Below are positions 1-7,733 of a stretch of 39,931 nt of DNA, piece by piece; position 1 is the stretch's first letter, and each line of letters begins with the position of its first letter. Below the pieces are notes generated by a model. The model ran no database searches and was not told where the DNA came from. It saw nothing but the letters and a program-made list of their open reading frames with translations. The position numbers and the translations under genes were made by a program. The DNA is from Enhygromyxa salina (GTDB lineage: Bacteria > Myxococcota_A > Polyangia > Nannocystales > Nannocystaceae): the NCBI RefSeq assembly GCF_002994635.1, contig NZ_PVNL01000066.1, positions 1 to 39,931 on the forward strand, written 5' to 3'.

Positions 1-132
1 GCAGGTTGGCGACCCAGATCGCAAGCACGAAGCCCGGCGCGATCACGACGCGGCGCACGCGGGTGTTTGCCGCGCTGCGCCGCGTCGTGATCGCGCCGGG
101 CTTCGTGCTTGCGATCTGGGTCGCCAACCTGC
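1..132. repeat. Perfect 57-bp inverted repeat (fold-back) at window edge
   Basis: Bases 1-57 are the exact reverse complement of bases 76-132, with an 18-base loop at 58-75. The right arm lies in coding sequence for the first membrane helix of the membrane protein ending at 830. A perfect 57-bp palindrome inside a coding region, beginning exactly at base 1, is most simply a chimeric fold-back read or contig-end artefact; a genuine cruciform is the alternative. Confidence 0.95.
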
Positions 133-830
133 TGTTCGCCAAGCTGCTCGCGGGCCCCGGACGGGCCGCCGCCAAGGCCGGCATGCGCCGGTGGACCTGG
201 TTCGACGATGGCCACCGGGTCCGGGCGATCGTCGAGCTGATCGCGGACGAACCCGCGATCGCGGCCGCGATCAGCTCGAGCATGATCTCGGCCGCGGTCC
301 TGGCCGGGATCTTCTCGGTGCTCGCAGCCCCGGCCATTCTCACGCGCCTCGACGGCCAGCGCTCGCTCGCCTGGATCGTTGGCGCGGTCGGCCGGGAGCT
401 CCCCGCCATGCTGGTCCAGAGCGGGTACGGGCTGGTGTTTCGGGTGATCTGCCTGGGGCTCGCGGGGGCCTGCGCCGCCGGCCTGGGTTCGCGCGGGCTC
501 CCCCTGATCCTGGTCCTGGCCAGCTTCCCGATCTTGGTGCTGGACCGGGCCCGGGCGGCGGTGGTGCTGGACGACGCGCGCCCCTACCACCCCATGACGC
601 TGTTGCGCGCGATCGGGCATGTTGCGCTCCGACCGCTATGGTGGCTGAGCGGGACCCTGATCGAGACCCTCAAGCTGGTCGTGGTCGTCGGCGCCCTGGT
701 CCTGCTGATCCAGACTGGCCCGTCACCGATCTCGATCTGGGTCGTCCGCGCGGCTGGGTTGGCCGCCGTGATCCTGAGCCTGTGGCGAGTGGCGTTGGCG
801 GTCGAGAGCCGCGGCACCAACGCTCCATGA
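63..830 (+). CDS. Hypothetical multi-pass membrane protein
   Basis: About 255 residues from the GTG at 63. The frame stays open to base 6, but bases 1-57 are an inverted copy of 76-132, so the apparent upstream codons are suspect and the true start could lie outside the window. Hydrophobic segments lie near residues 10-30, 75-95, 125-165, 205-225 and 230-250, with an Arg-rich loop after the third; this fits an integral inner-membrane protein. I do not recognise the family. The stop overlaps the start of the next gene (ATGA at 827-830), so the two are probably co-translated. Function unknown. Confidence 0.6.
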   Translation: MFAALRRVVIAPGFVLAIWVANLLFAKLLAGPGRAAAKAGMRRWTWFDDGHRVRAIVELIADEPAIAAAISSSMISAAVLAGIFSVLAAPAILTRLDGQRSLAWIVGAVGRELPAMLVQSGYGLVFRVICLGLAGACAAGLGSRGLPLILVLASFPILVLDRARAAVVLDDARPYHPMTLLRAIGHVALRPLWWLSGTLIETLKLVVVVGALVLLIQTGPSPISIWVVRAAGLAAVILSLWRVALAVESRGTNAP

Positions 831-1333
831 ACAAAAGCGCCCCTTTGTCGCCGCCCCAAGATCTGGGACCGTGGGCCGTGCCCGTTCGCGTGCATGAGCC
901 CGGTCGACTCGTGACCGCCGATGCGGGTCGCGTGCACGTGACCCGCTACGTCGACGTGATCACGCTCGAGCTCGCGCAGAAGGCCGAGGCCGACTACCTC
1001 GAGTTCTGCGAGCGGATCGGCGGGCGCGTCCCGGTCATGATGATCTCCGAGCGGGTCGTGCCGATGCCCCCGGTCGAGGTCCGACGATTCTGGCGGGAGG
1101 CCGCTCGCAAAGAGCCGGGCTATGAAGCCGTCGCGCTGCTGATGACGGGCGTCGTCGGGCTGATGGCCGCAGCCGCGACCCACCTCGGTGAGCAGCTGGT
1201 CGAGGTGCTCGGGGTTCGGTTTCGCAGCTTCAAGCAGCCGGCCGACGCCGCCCGCTGGCTGTGTGAGTCGGCCAACTGCGGGGTCGAGCACGACGAGCTG
1301 GCCCGACAGATCGTCGCGGTTCAGTCGCTCTGA
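827..1333 (+). CDS. STAS/SpoIIAA-like small cytosolic protein
   Basis: 168 residues starting at the ATG that overlaps the stop of the upstream membrane protein. Seen: no signal peptide or membrane helix; a central segment with alternating strands and helices (VTRYVDVITLELAQ, then VPVMMISERV, then YEAVALLMTGVVG, then a C-terminal FRSFKQPADAARWL). This resembles the SpoIIAA-like/STAS-like family common in myxobacteria, which typically ends with a phrase like 'fr.F.d...A..WL'. The family assignment is inference from this layout. STAS-like domains usually bind partner proteins or nucleotides in signalling. The ATGA overlap suggests functional coupling with the membrane protein. There is no conserved phosphorylatable serine I can point to with certainty. 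Confidence 0.6.
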   Translation: MNKSAPLSPPQDLGPWAVPVRVHEPGRLVTADAGRVHVTRYVDVITLELAQKAEADYLEFCERIGGRVPVMMISERVVPMPPVEVRRFWREAARKEPGYEAVALLMTGVVGLMAAAATHLGEQLVEVLGVRFRSFKQPADAARWLCESANCGVEHDELARQIVAVQSL

Positions 1334-1375
1334 GGCCGCACGCAGCCGGCGGAACTTGTCGGGTGACGCCCTGTC

Positions 1376-3502
1376 GTGGGCGCCGTGCTACGCCGTGCAG
1401 CTGCGCCCTGGTTGGTTGGATCGACCCTGTTGCTGACCGTGTCCCTGAGCCTTGCGATCAGCGCGGACGCGAGCAACCCGATCCCCAGCTCGAGCGCGGT
1501 CCAAGAGCGGGTCCACGACATTCAGCTCGACGCGGGCCCCGACGGCGCAACCCTGGTCGTGACCCGATCGCTGTTCAACCCGGGCCCGCTCCCCGCCCAG
1601 GTCGAGCTCCCGATCGACCTGCCATGCGAGGCCGTCCTCGACGAGGTCGCCGTGCAAGCGCCGGGTGAAGCCGGCGGGCTGATCTGGCGGACCGCCGAGC
1701 TGCTCGCCGCGAGCGAGGCCTCGGATCGCTGGGCGGCGTGGCTCGAGGGGCCGCCCGCGACCAGCAAGACCGCCTTGAACGCAGACACGGCCGTGCACGT
1801 GAGCCGGTCCGCGTGGAGTTGCGAGGCGACCCTCGAGATCTATCCGGTCCCGCCCATGCACGCGCGGACCGTGTCGTATCGGGTGTTCGTGCCCAGCAGC
1901 TACGATCGGGGGCGCTACGCGATCGCGCTCCCACGCCTGTCGAGCTACGGCCGCACGCCCACGCTCGCGCTCGCGGCCCCGACCGATCGCGCGTTCGTGC
2001 TCAGCGTCGACGGTCAGCCAATCCAGGCGACCGGCGTCAGCCTCGACGGCGACCGCGAGCACCAGCTCGAGTTCACCCCGCGCGACCGCGGCCGCGGTCA
2101 CGTCAGCGCCGCGGACCTCGATCTCGCGCAGCTCGTCGCCACCACCCCCGCCGCCCTCGCGGCGCTCGACGTCGGGGCGTCCGCGGCCGAGCTCCCGCGC
2201 CTGTTGCTGAGCGACTTCGAGGCCCCGAGCGAGCTGGCCCAGCTGCCCGAGGTCCGGCGCGTGGTGGTCGTCGTCGACGCCTCGCGCTCGGTCGACGCTG
2301 ACGCCCGCGCGCAGCTGGTCGCCCTCGCGGGCGCGTACCTCGAGCAGCTCTCGCGCGGGCGTGGCCAGGACCAGGCCCAGGCCGAGGTGCTGGTGTTCGA
2401 CCGTGAGGTTCGCCGCGTCTATCACGACTTCGTGCCCGCGAGCTGGGCTGGCGTGGACCTGCCCAAGCTCGACCTCGCCGACGCCAACGGCAGCGAGGTC
2501 GGGCTCGCGATCGCGACCGCCCGCGACCTGCTCGCGCGCCCGACCGAGGCCGATGGCGTCGACTGGATCTTGGTGTTGAGCGATCTCTATCTTCGCCATG
2601 ACTTCCCCGTCGAGCACGCCCAGGCCAGCGCCGCCGCAGCGGCCCCGCGCGTCCACGTGGTCCGGGCGAGCGGGCAGCCGATCGACTTCGAGCCCGGCCC
2701 CGCCAGCGATCCCTGGACCGCGGTCGCGCGCGGCGCCGGGGGCATGCTCTGGCAGATCGGCACCCGCGAGCTCGATCGGGAGCTGGCCGCCGCCGAGCTG
2801 ATCCGCCCCACTCGGATCTGGTCGCTCGCCCTGCAGCTCGAGCTCGAGGGCGCCGGTCAGCGTGAGATCGCCCTCGATCGCTGGCTCGCAGCTGGGGTCA
2901 CCCGCCGCTACGCCGACCTCGACCACCACGGCGCGCCGCTCGAGCGGGCCTCGTTCGTCGGCGAGGTCTGGGGCCAGCGCCGGGCCTGGACGGCCGCCCC
3001 CACCGCCGAGTCCGGGCGGAAGGCCGCGGCCGCGCTCGCCATGCACGACCCCGAGGGCGCGCTGTCTGACGCCGCCCGCACCGCCCTGGGGTTTCACGCC
3101 CAGGTGATCTCGCCGTTCACGTCGGCCTGGGCCGTGGCCGGGTTCGACGGCCCCGCGGCCTCACCGAGCGCGGGCCTGGGCACGATCAGCCTGCGGGGCA
3201 CGGGCGGCTCGTACGGCTGTGGGATCGGACACTCCATGCGCGGCCACGGGACCAGCCACCGGGTGAGCTTTGACTCGCTGGTCCAGGCCGCGCTGGATCG
3301 CTGCGCCGCGACCACGGGGCGATCCGCGTTCGAGACCACTGATCTCGAGATCGTGGCCGTGGACAGCCAGGACCGCTGCGTCGAGCGAGCGCTGTGGAGC
3401 GTGGACATCAGCCCCACCAAGTCCAACGGGCGCAAACGGATCGCTGTGGAGTACGTGGACGGGGTCCTGACCACGCTCGGCGTCGGCGGCCCCGGCCGAT
3501 GA
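1376..3502 (+). CDS. Secreted VIT/VWA-domain protein
   Basis: 708 residues from GTG 1376 (another in-frame GTG lies at 1385). Residues 1-32 form a signal peptide: LRR n-region, hydrophobic core LLLTVSLSLAIS, then an Ala-Asp-Ala-Ser region. Residues 40-240 look like a VIT (inter-alpha-trypsin N-terminal) beta-sandwich, and a von Willebrand factor A domain begins near 292. The MIDAS signature DASRS is at residues 301-305, preceded by the buried strand RVVVVV. A Cys/Gly-rich tail (GSYGCGIGHSMRGHG) and a short C-terminal domain with two Cys follow at 600-708. VIT-VWA proteins usually mediate metal-dependent protein contacts at the cell surface. Partners are not evident; the gene is flanked by an uncharacterised membrane/STAS pair. 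Confidence 0.8.
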   Translation: MGAVLRRAAAPWLVGSTLLLTVSLSLAISADASNPIPSSSAVQERVHDIQLDAGPDGATLVVTRSLFNPGPLPAQVELPIDLPCEAVLDEVAVQAPGEAGGLIWRTAELLAASEASDRWAAWLEGPPATSKTALNADTAVHVSRSAWSCEATLEIYPVPPMHARTVSYRVFVPSSYDRGRYAIALPRLSSYGRTPTLALAAPTDRAFVLSVDGQPIQATGVSLDGDREHQLEFTPRDRGRGHVSAADLDLAQLVATTPAALAALDVGASAAELPRLLLSDFEAPSELAQLPEVRRVVVVVDASRSVDADARAQLVALAGAYLEQLSRGRGQDQAQAEVLVFDREVRRVYHDFVPASWAGVDLPKLDLADANGSEVGLAIATARDLLARPTEADGVDWILVLSDLYLRHDFPVEHAQASAAAAAPRVHVVRASGQPIDFEPGPASDPWTAVARGAGGMLWQIGTRELDRELAAAELIRPTRIWSLALQLELEGAGQREIALDRWLAAGVTRRYADLDHHGAPLERASFVGEVWGQRRAWTAAPTAESGRKAAAALAMHDPEGALSDAARTALGFHAQVISPFTSAWAVAGFDGPAASPSAGLGTISLRGTGGSYGCGIGHSMRGHGTSHRVSFDSLVQAALDRCAATTGRSAFETTDLEIVAVDSQDRCVERALWSVDISPTKSNGRKRIAVEYVDGVLTTLGVGGPGR

Positions 3503-3566
3503 CCCAGTGTGGTCATCGACACCCGATCGGGCAGATCCTACAGAGCGCGACCTGCAGGCGCCTGCC

Positions 3567-3710
3567 ATGACTTCGACGACCACCACCAAATTCAGCACCG
3601 CGCTCATCAACGCCGCCACGACTGGCCCGTTTTTCCGGGCCCTGTTGGCCATGAGGTCAGGCCGGGTGGCCGCGCCCCAGCCACGCCGCCAGCGTGAGCT
3701 CGCCGCCTGA
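3567..3710 (+). CDS. Possible small ORF, 47 residues
   Basis: An ATG-initiated frame of 47 codons in the 263-base gap between the VIT/VWA gene and the next CDS. It opens with a Thr-rich run (MTSTTTTKFSTALINAA), continues with a short hydrophobic stretch (GPFFRALLAM) and ends basic. No Shine-Dalgarno and no -10-like element sits at a convincing distance. It might be a small peptide or chance. Apart from it, the gap 3503-3765 holds only the promoter-like TACCCT described separately. Confidence 0.2.
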   Translation: MTSTTTTKFSTALINAATTGPFFRALLAMRSGRVAAPQPRRQRELAA

Positions 3711-3753
3711 GCGCCAGAGCGCCAGAGCCCGAGGCAAGCGCTCGCCAAAGTGC

Positions 3754-3759
3754 TACCCT
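3754..3759 (+). promoter_or_regulatory. -10-like TACCCT, 6 nt before start
   Basis: TACCCT lies six bases before the ATG at 3766, with no Shine-Dalgarno between. Transcription from such an element would begin at or beside the start codon. No clear -35 is visible. Confidence 0.5.
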
Positions 3760-3765
3760 CGCCGC

Positions 3766-4626
3766 ATGCCGTCGCCGTTGCTTGGATTGGCCCTCGCCTC
3801 GACCCTGAGCTTCGCCCCGCCCGACGACGCCCCCGCGGAGGCGCCGATCATCGTCGTGACGCCCGCGCCCGCGCCAGCTCCCGAGCCGCCGCCGCCAGCC
3901 GTCCCAGCCGTTCCAGATTGGGGCCCGAGCTCGAGCGTCGTGGTCTCGCAACCAGCGCCCGCGATCCCGCTCGCCCCGCCAGCGCCGGTGGTTCGAATCC
4001 CGCGCAAACCCATGATGGGGATCGGCTTGCTCGTCGGCGCGGGCGTGGCGTTCGGCGTGGGGCTCGGCAGCCGGCTCGATCAGGTCGACTACGCGACGCG
4101 CAACTGCGATCGGTGGCAGGCCAGCTCTGCCGGTGGCGCGCCGTTCAACAGCCTGACCGGGTGCTTCGACTACTTCGACTCCCCAGGCCTGGACTCTGGC
4201 GACATGTTCGTCGGCGCCGCGTATGGCACGTCCATGGTGCTGACCATGATCGGCTCGGGCGCCCTCGGTCAGCACAAAGCCTGGCAGACCGTCCACGGTG
4301 ACGGCCGGGTGCGCAACCCCAACACTCGCTATGTGTTCGGGGCGATCTTCACGGGCCTCGGGATCGCCTCGATCGCGGCCCACTACGCGCTGGTCTACAC
4401 CGACGCGCAAAATCCGTGCACGTCGTGGGAGTGCAACCTCGAGCGTCGGGCGCTGTGGATCGCCGCGTCCGATGGCGGCGCCCTGATGCTCAACACCGGC
4501 TTGGGCTTGTTCTCGTGGGCCGGCAACTACCGGCGCAACCTCGAGAAGTACCAGCGACCGCAGTGGTCGGTGTTGCCCGGGGCCGCGCGCGGCAGCGTCG
4601 GCGCGACCGCTGCCGTCCGGTTCTGA
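3766..4626 (+). CDS. Envelope protein with Pro-rich linker and membrane segments
   Basis: 286 residues. The ATG at 3766 is chosen because a signal-like segment (PLLGLALASTLSFA) follows at once and a TACCCT element precedes it by 6 nt. Residues 20-80 are an Ala/Pro/Glu-rich linker (APAPAPEPPPP). From about 85 there are three or four hydrophobic stretches (GIGLLVGAGVAFGVGLG; GTSMVLTMIGSGAL; VFGAIFTGLGIASIAA; ALMLNTGLGLFSWAG). Two Cys pairs (CDRW...GCFDYF; PCTSWEC) suggest disulfides in an oxidising compartment. This layout is common among uncharacterised myxobacterial envelope proteins. No enzymatic motif seen. Convergent with the redoxin-like gene. Confidence 0.7.
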   Translation: MPSPLLGLALASTLSFAPPDDAPAEAPIIVVTPAPAPAPEPPPPAVPAVPDWGPSSSVVVSQPAPAIPLAPPAPVVRIPRKPMMGIGLLVGAGVAFGVGLGSRLDQVDYATRNCDRWQASSAGGAPFNSLTGCFDYFDSPGLDSGDMFVGAAYGTSMVLTMIGSGALGQHKAWQTVHGDGRVRNPNTRYVFGAIFTGLGIASIAAHYALVYTDAQNPCTSWECNLERRALWIAASDGGALMLNTGLGLFSWAGNYRRNLEKYQRPQWSVLPGAARGSVGATAAVRF

Positions 4627-4639
4627 TCAGGTCTGAGAT

Positions 4640-4653
4640 CGAGATCGATCTCG
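4640..4653. terminator. Palindrome between convergent genes
   Basis: CGAGATCGATCTCG is a perfect 14-base palindrome in the 37-base gap between convergent genes ending at 4626 and 4664. Position suggests a bidirectional terminator, but there is no U-tract and no loop, so a protein-binding site is equally possible. Confidence 0.35.
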
Positions 4654-4663
4654 GCGCAGCCGC

Positions 4664-5332
4664 TCACTCGCAGGGCTCGCCGACGCACGCCCCGGGACAG
4701 CAACGCAGCGACTCGGCGGTGCCGTCGAGCACCGCGAGCAGCTCGGCCAGCTCGGGCCGGCGACCGCCGAGCTTGCGGTACGCGAGCTCCCCGGTCGTCG
4801 TCAGGACCAGCACCGCGAACTCGAGCGTCGCCGGCAGGTGCTCGACGGCGCCGCTCGAGTCCAGAGAGGTCGCGAACGCGGCGTCGGGATCGGCGGCCAC
4901 CGTTGTCTGCAAGCGGAGCTCGTCCGCCCAGCGCAGGGCCGCCTCGGGCTCGAGCGGCCGCACGAAGACCAGGGTCGCCGCGCGCGACTCGAGCTGCGCG
5001 ACGTCACGGTCGAGCTTGCGCACCCAGCTCGTGAGGTCCTCGTGCTCGGACCCGCCGAGCCACACGAGCACCACGGGTCCGGCCGCGAGCGAGTCGGCCA
5101 GCTCGAACCGGCCTCGATCGGCGAGCGGCAGACTCAGCGCCTCGAGCCGGTCACCTGGCGCGAGCGCGCCAGCGAGATCGGGATGCTCACCATAGTCACG
5201 CGCGAGGATCGGCAGGCGCGTCGGACCAGGCTCGGGTCGCGCGCTCACCCCGGGTCGCTGACAGCCCAGCTGAACCACCACCAGCGCGATCAAGCAGGAT
5301 CTCAACTCGTGCTGGTAGTGGGCGAACGCCAT
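4664..5332 (-). CDS. Redoxin-like lipoprotein
   Basis: 222 residues from the ATG at 5332. A lipoprotein signal precedes Cys24 (LIALVVVQLGC), which argues for this start rather than an earlier in-frame one. The mature part looks like a thioredoxin/AhpC-TSA fold: 'LAPGDRLEALSLPLADRGRFELADSLAAGPVVLVWLGGSEHEDLTSWVRKL' is the usual redoxin opening, shown here only in outline, but the CxxC is replaced by GGSEHED, so the classical active-site cysteines are missing. A CC pair and two more Cys sit at the extreme C-terminus (RCCPGACVGEPC). It may therefore be non-catalytic, or use the C-terminal cysteines instead. Divergent from the alpha/beta hydrolase gene. Confidence 0.6.
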   Translation of the reverse strand: MAFAHYQHELRSCLIALVVVQLGCQRPGVSARPEPGPTRLPILARDYGEHPDLAGALAPGDRLEALSLPLADRGRFELADSLAAGPVVLVWLGGSEHEDLTSWVRKLDRDVAQLESRAATLVFVRPLEPEAALRWADELRLQTTVAADPDAAFATSLDSSGAVEHLPATLEFAVLVLTTTGELAYRKLGGRRPELAELLAVLDGTAESLRCCPGACVGEPCE

Positions 5333-5376
5333 GACCCGCCGCGATGGTACCTCTGGATCTCGCGGGGTTTTGGCGC

Positions 5377-5382
5377 GAATGT
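5377..5382 (+). promoter_or_regulatory. -10-like GAATGT, 6 nt before start
   Basis: GAATGT precedes the GTG at 5389 by six bases, fitting the spacing of other NANNNT-start arrangements in the window and supporting that GTG over the upstream ATG at 5344. Confidence 0.35.
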
Positions 5383-5388
5383 GGGGTC

Positions 5389-6405
5389 GTGCTCCGCTCG
5401 CTTCGAATCCCGCTGCTGCTCGCCTGCGCCCTGGCAGCCTGCTCGCGCCCCGCGACCACCGACTGTCCGCCGACCGCGACCGCGACCGAAGCCGCGGCCC
5501 CGACTCCGCCACCCGCCCCCGAGGAGGAGCCCGAGCCGCTCCCGCCCGCGCAGGTCGAGGCGCTCACGGTCGCGGCCGACGACGGCCACGAGCTTCGTCT
5601 GTGGGCGCTGCTGCCCCCGGCGGACGCCTCGCTGGCCAAGCACCGCCCGATCGTCCTGGTCCACGGCCGGACCTGGAGCGCCGTCCCCGACTTCGATCTG
5701 CGCGTCGACGACGACCTCTCACTGTCGCTGATGCATGCCCTCGCCACGCGCGGCATCCCGGCCTACGCGATCGACCTGCGCGGCTACGGCGGGACCCCGC
5801 GCGACGCCAGCGGCTGGGCCGAGCCCGACCGCGCGGCCGAGGATCTCGCCGCCGCGCTCGCGTACGTCCAGACCGCCCAGGGCGAGGCCCCCGACCTGCT
5901 CGGCTGGTCGCTCGGCTCGCTGATCGCCCAGCTGACCGTGCAGCGCCACCCACAGGCCGCGCACTCGCTGATCCTCTACGGCTACCCGCGCGACCTCGAC
6001 CTCCGCACCCCGATCGCCAAGCCGGACGGCGAGCCCGCCAGGCAAGCCAACACCGAGGCCGCCGCGCGCAGCGACTTCGTGACCGAGGGCACGATCAGCG
6101 AGGCCGCGATCGCGGCCTACGTCAGCGCCTCGCTCGCTGCGGATCCGGTGCGCACGGACTGGCGGGCCATGCATCAATTCGACGCCCTCGATCCCGAGCA
6201 GGTCGAGATCCCCACGCTGGTCATCCACGGGATCGGCGATCCGATCGCCAAGCAGCTGTGGCAGGCCAAGCTGTTCACGCGCATGACCGTGCCCGACCGA
6301 CAGTGGGTCGTGATCCCCAACGCCGATCACGCCGCCCACCTCGAGCAACCCGAGCGATTCATGCGGGCGCTGCTCGGGTTTCTCGAGCCCAGGCCGTCGC
6401 CGTGA
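5389..6405 (+). CDS. Alpha/beta-hydrolase lipoprotein
   Basis: 338 residues from GTG 5389, chosen because it gives a compact lipoprotein signal (LLLACALAAC, lipidated Cys18); an ATG at 5344 would add 15 residues. Residues 20-55 are a Thr/Ala/Pro/Glu linker. The hydrolase domain then shows PIVLVHG (87-93), nucleophile elbow GWSLG with Ser174, acid Asp284 in HGIGD, and His314 in NADHAAH: a complete Ser-Asp-His triad. Substrate unknown; esterase or peptidase activity at the periplasmic face of a membrane is the likely class. The stop overlaps the GTG of the aminotransferase gene (GTGA, 6402-6405), so the two are translated together. Confidence 0.8.
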   Translation: MLRSLRIPLLLACALAACSRPATTDCPPTATATEAAAPTPPPAPEEEPEPLPPAQVEALTVAADDGHELRLWALLPPADASLAKHRPIVLVHGRTWSAVPDFDLRVDDDLSLSLMHALATRGIPAYAIDLRGYGGTPRDASGWAEPDRAAEDLAAALAYVQTAQGEAPDLLGWSLGSLIAQLTVQRHPQAAHSLILYGYPRDLDLRTPIAKPDGEPARQANTEAAARSDFVTEGTISEAAIAAYVSASLAADPVRTDWRAMHQFDALDPEQVEIPTLVIHGIGDPIAKQLWQAKLFTRMTVPDRQWVVIPNADHAAHLEQPERFMRALLGFLEPRPSP

Positions 6406-7592
6406 CGCTCACCAGCCAAGCTGGCCCGTTCGTGCAGAGCTCCGCGCCGCCGGGCGTGATCAACCTCGGGCTCGGCCAGCCCTCGCCGCGCCTGCTGCCG
6501 ATCGCCGCGCTCGGACACGCCGCTGCAGCGCAGCTGCACCCCGACAATGATCCCCTCGTGCTTCAGTACGGCACCGCCCGCGGCTACCCGCAGTTTCGCG
6601 ACTCGCTCGCGGCGTTCCTGACCGCCGAGTATGTCCAGGAGATCTCTCCCGACGAGCTCATGGTCACGGCCGGCACGTCCTCGGCCCTGACCTTTGTCAG
6701 CGAGACCTTCGCCACGCCGGGCGCGACGGTGATCGCCGAGGATCCCACCTACTTCCTGGCTCACGACATCTTCGCCAGCGCCGGTCTGCAGGTCCGTGGG
6801 GTCCCGACCGACGCGGGGGGCCTCGACGTCGACGCGCTCGAGCAGCTGCTCGCGCAATCGGACACGCCCACGCCCGCGTTCGTCTACTGCATCCCCGCGT
6901 TCCAGAACCCGACCGGGGTCAGCCTCACGCCCGCGCGCGCGGCTCGACTCGTCGAGCTCGCCGAGCGCCACGACTTCATCATCGTCGCCGACGAGCCCTA
7001 CGTCGCGCTGCGCTACGCACTGCCTGACTCCGACGACCATGCCGACCAGGCCGGCAGCCTGACCCGCTACGACCGAGGCCGCGGCCGCGTGCTGTCCCTG
7101 GGATCGTTCTCCAAGCTGCTCGCCCCCGGCCTCCGCCTCGGCTGGGCCCACGGCGCGCCCGCGCTGATCGAGCGGCTCATGGCCCACGGCGCCGTGCGAA
7201 GCGGTGGCTGCCTCAACCCCGTCGTCGCCAACATCGTGCATCACACGATCGACAGCGGGTTCCTGGCCGCCCACGTCGAGCACCTGCGCGAGGTGTTGGG
7301 GGCTCGCTGCCACACGCTGAGCCAGGCCCTGCACGAGCGGATCCCGAGTGCGGCCTTCATCGCGCCACGCGGCGGCTACTTCTGCTGGATCGATCTCGGC
7401 GAAGGGATCGACACCCACGCGCTGCTCGAGCGCGCCACGGATCTGCGCTTCATCCCGGGCAGCCGCTGCGCGATCGGGCGCGACCTGAGCCAATGCGCGC
7501 GTCTGAGCTTCTCGTTCTATGAGCCCCACGAGCTCGTCGAGGGTGTCGACCGGCTCGCCGAGTTGGTCGCCGCTGAGCTTCGTCACGCCTGA
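6402..7592 (+). CDS. PLP-dependent aminotransferase, class I/II (MocR/LysN-like)
   Basis: 396 residues from GTG 6402, overlapping the hydrolase stop. It is a fold-type I aminotransferase of the 2-aminoadipate/kynurenine/MocR-core group. Visible landmarks: INLGLGQPSP near 20, QYGTARGYPQFR (55-66), NPTG at 169-172, DEPY at 197-200, the PLP-binding Lys238 in SFSKLLAPGLRLGW, and a C-terminal GGYFCWIDLG. The length matches stand-alone enzymes of this family with no N-terminal GntR helix-turn-helix. Substrate cannot be read from sequence; amino-adipate, aromatic or branched amino acids are the usual range. Pairing with a secreted hydrolase is unusual because the two act in different compartments. 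Confidence 0.85.
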   Translation: MTLTSQAGPFVQSSAPPGVINLGLGQPSPRLLPIAALGHAAAAQLHPDNDPLVLQYGTARGYPQFRDSLAAFLTAEYVQEISPDELMVTAGTSSALTFVSETFATPGATVIAEDPTYFLAHDIFASAGLQVRGVPTDAGGLDVDALEQLLAQSDTPTPAFVYCIPAFQNPTGVSLTPARAARLVELAERHDFIIVADEPYVALRYALPDSDDHADQAGSLTRYDRGRGRVLSLGSFSKLLAPGLRLGWAHGAPALIERLMAHGAVRSGGCLNPVVANIVHHTIDSGFLAAHVEHLREVLGARCHTLSQALHERIPSAAFIAPRGGYFCWIDLGEGIDTHALLERATDLRFIPGSRCAIGRDLSQCARLSFSFYEPHELVEGVDRLAELVAAELRHA

Positions 7593-7645
7593 TCCCGCTC
7601 CTGCGTTTCGCGCTCGCGCACCATGCGTGCGTGAGACCCCAGCAG

Positions 7646-7675
7646 CCCCCACTGCAAGCGATGCTTTCGTGGGGG
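7646..7675 (+). terminator. GC-rich stem-loop after aminotransferase
   Basis: CCCCCAC (7646-7652) pairs with GTGGGGG (7669-7675), and inside the loop AAGC (7656-7659) pairs with GCTT (7663-7666). It stands 54 bases past the aminotransferase stop and just upstream of the next promoter. No U-run follows, so termination would be non-canonical. Confidence 0.5.
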
Positions 7676-7688
7676 AATCGAGTTTGTG

Positions 7689-7694
7689 TATGCT
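7689..7694 (+). promoter_or_regulatory. -10 TATGCT with 5'-UTR hairpin
   Basis: TATGCT with a preceding GTG (extended -10 look) would start RNA near 7701. The short leader then contains a stem TGGTGGC-GAC-GCCACCA (7703-7719) immediately before GGAG (7722-7725), the ribosome-binding site for the ATG at 7734. The hairpin directly abuts the binding site and could modulate translation. Confidence 0.45.
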
Positions 7695-7733
7695 GGCGCC
7701 CCTGGTGGCGACGCCACCACCGGAGCGAGCAAC

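Noticed and set aside
1388..3097. Long minus-strand open frame antisense to the VIT/VWA gene
   Set aside because: High-GC codon bias opens antisense frames; composition is Gly/Arg/Asp-rich without domains, while the plus frame has a signal peptide and MIDAS motif.
3988..4004. tRNA T-arm-like GGTTCGAATCC
   Set aside because: It lies inside a CDS and no acceptor, D or anticodon arms can be folded around it.
6402..7592. Aminotransferase as serine palmitoyltransferase partner of the KDSR-like SDR
   Set aside because: Motifs (NPTG, SFSKLLAPGLRLGW) are those of class I/II aminotransferases of the MocR/LysN type, not alpha-oxoamine synthases.
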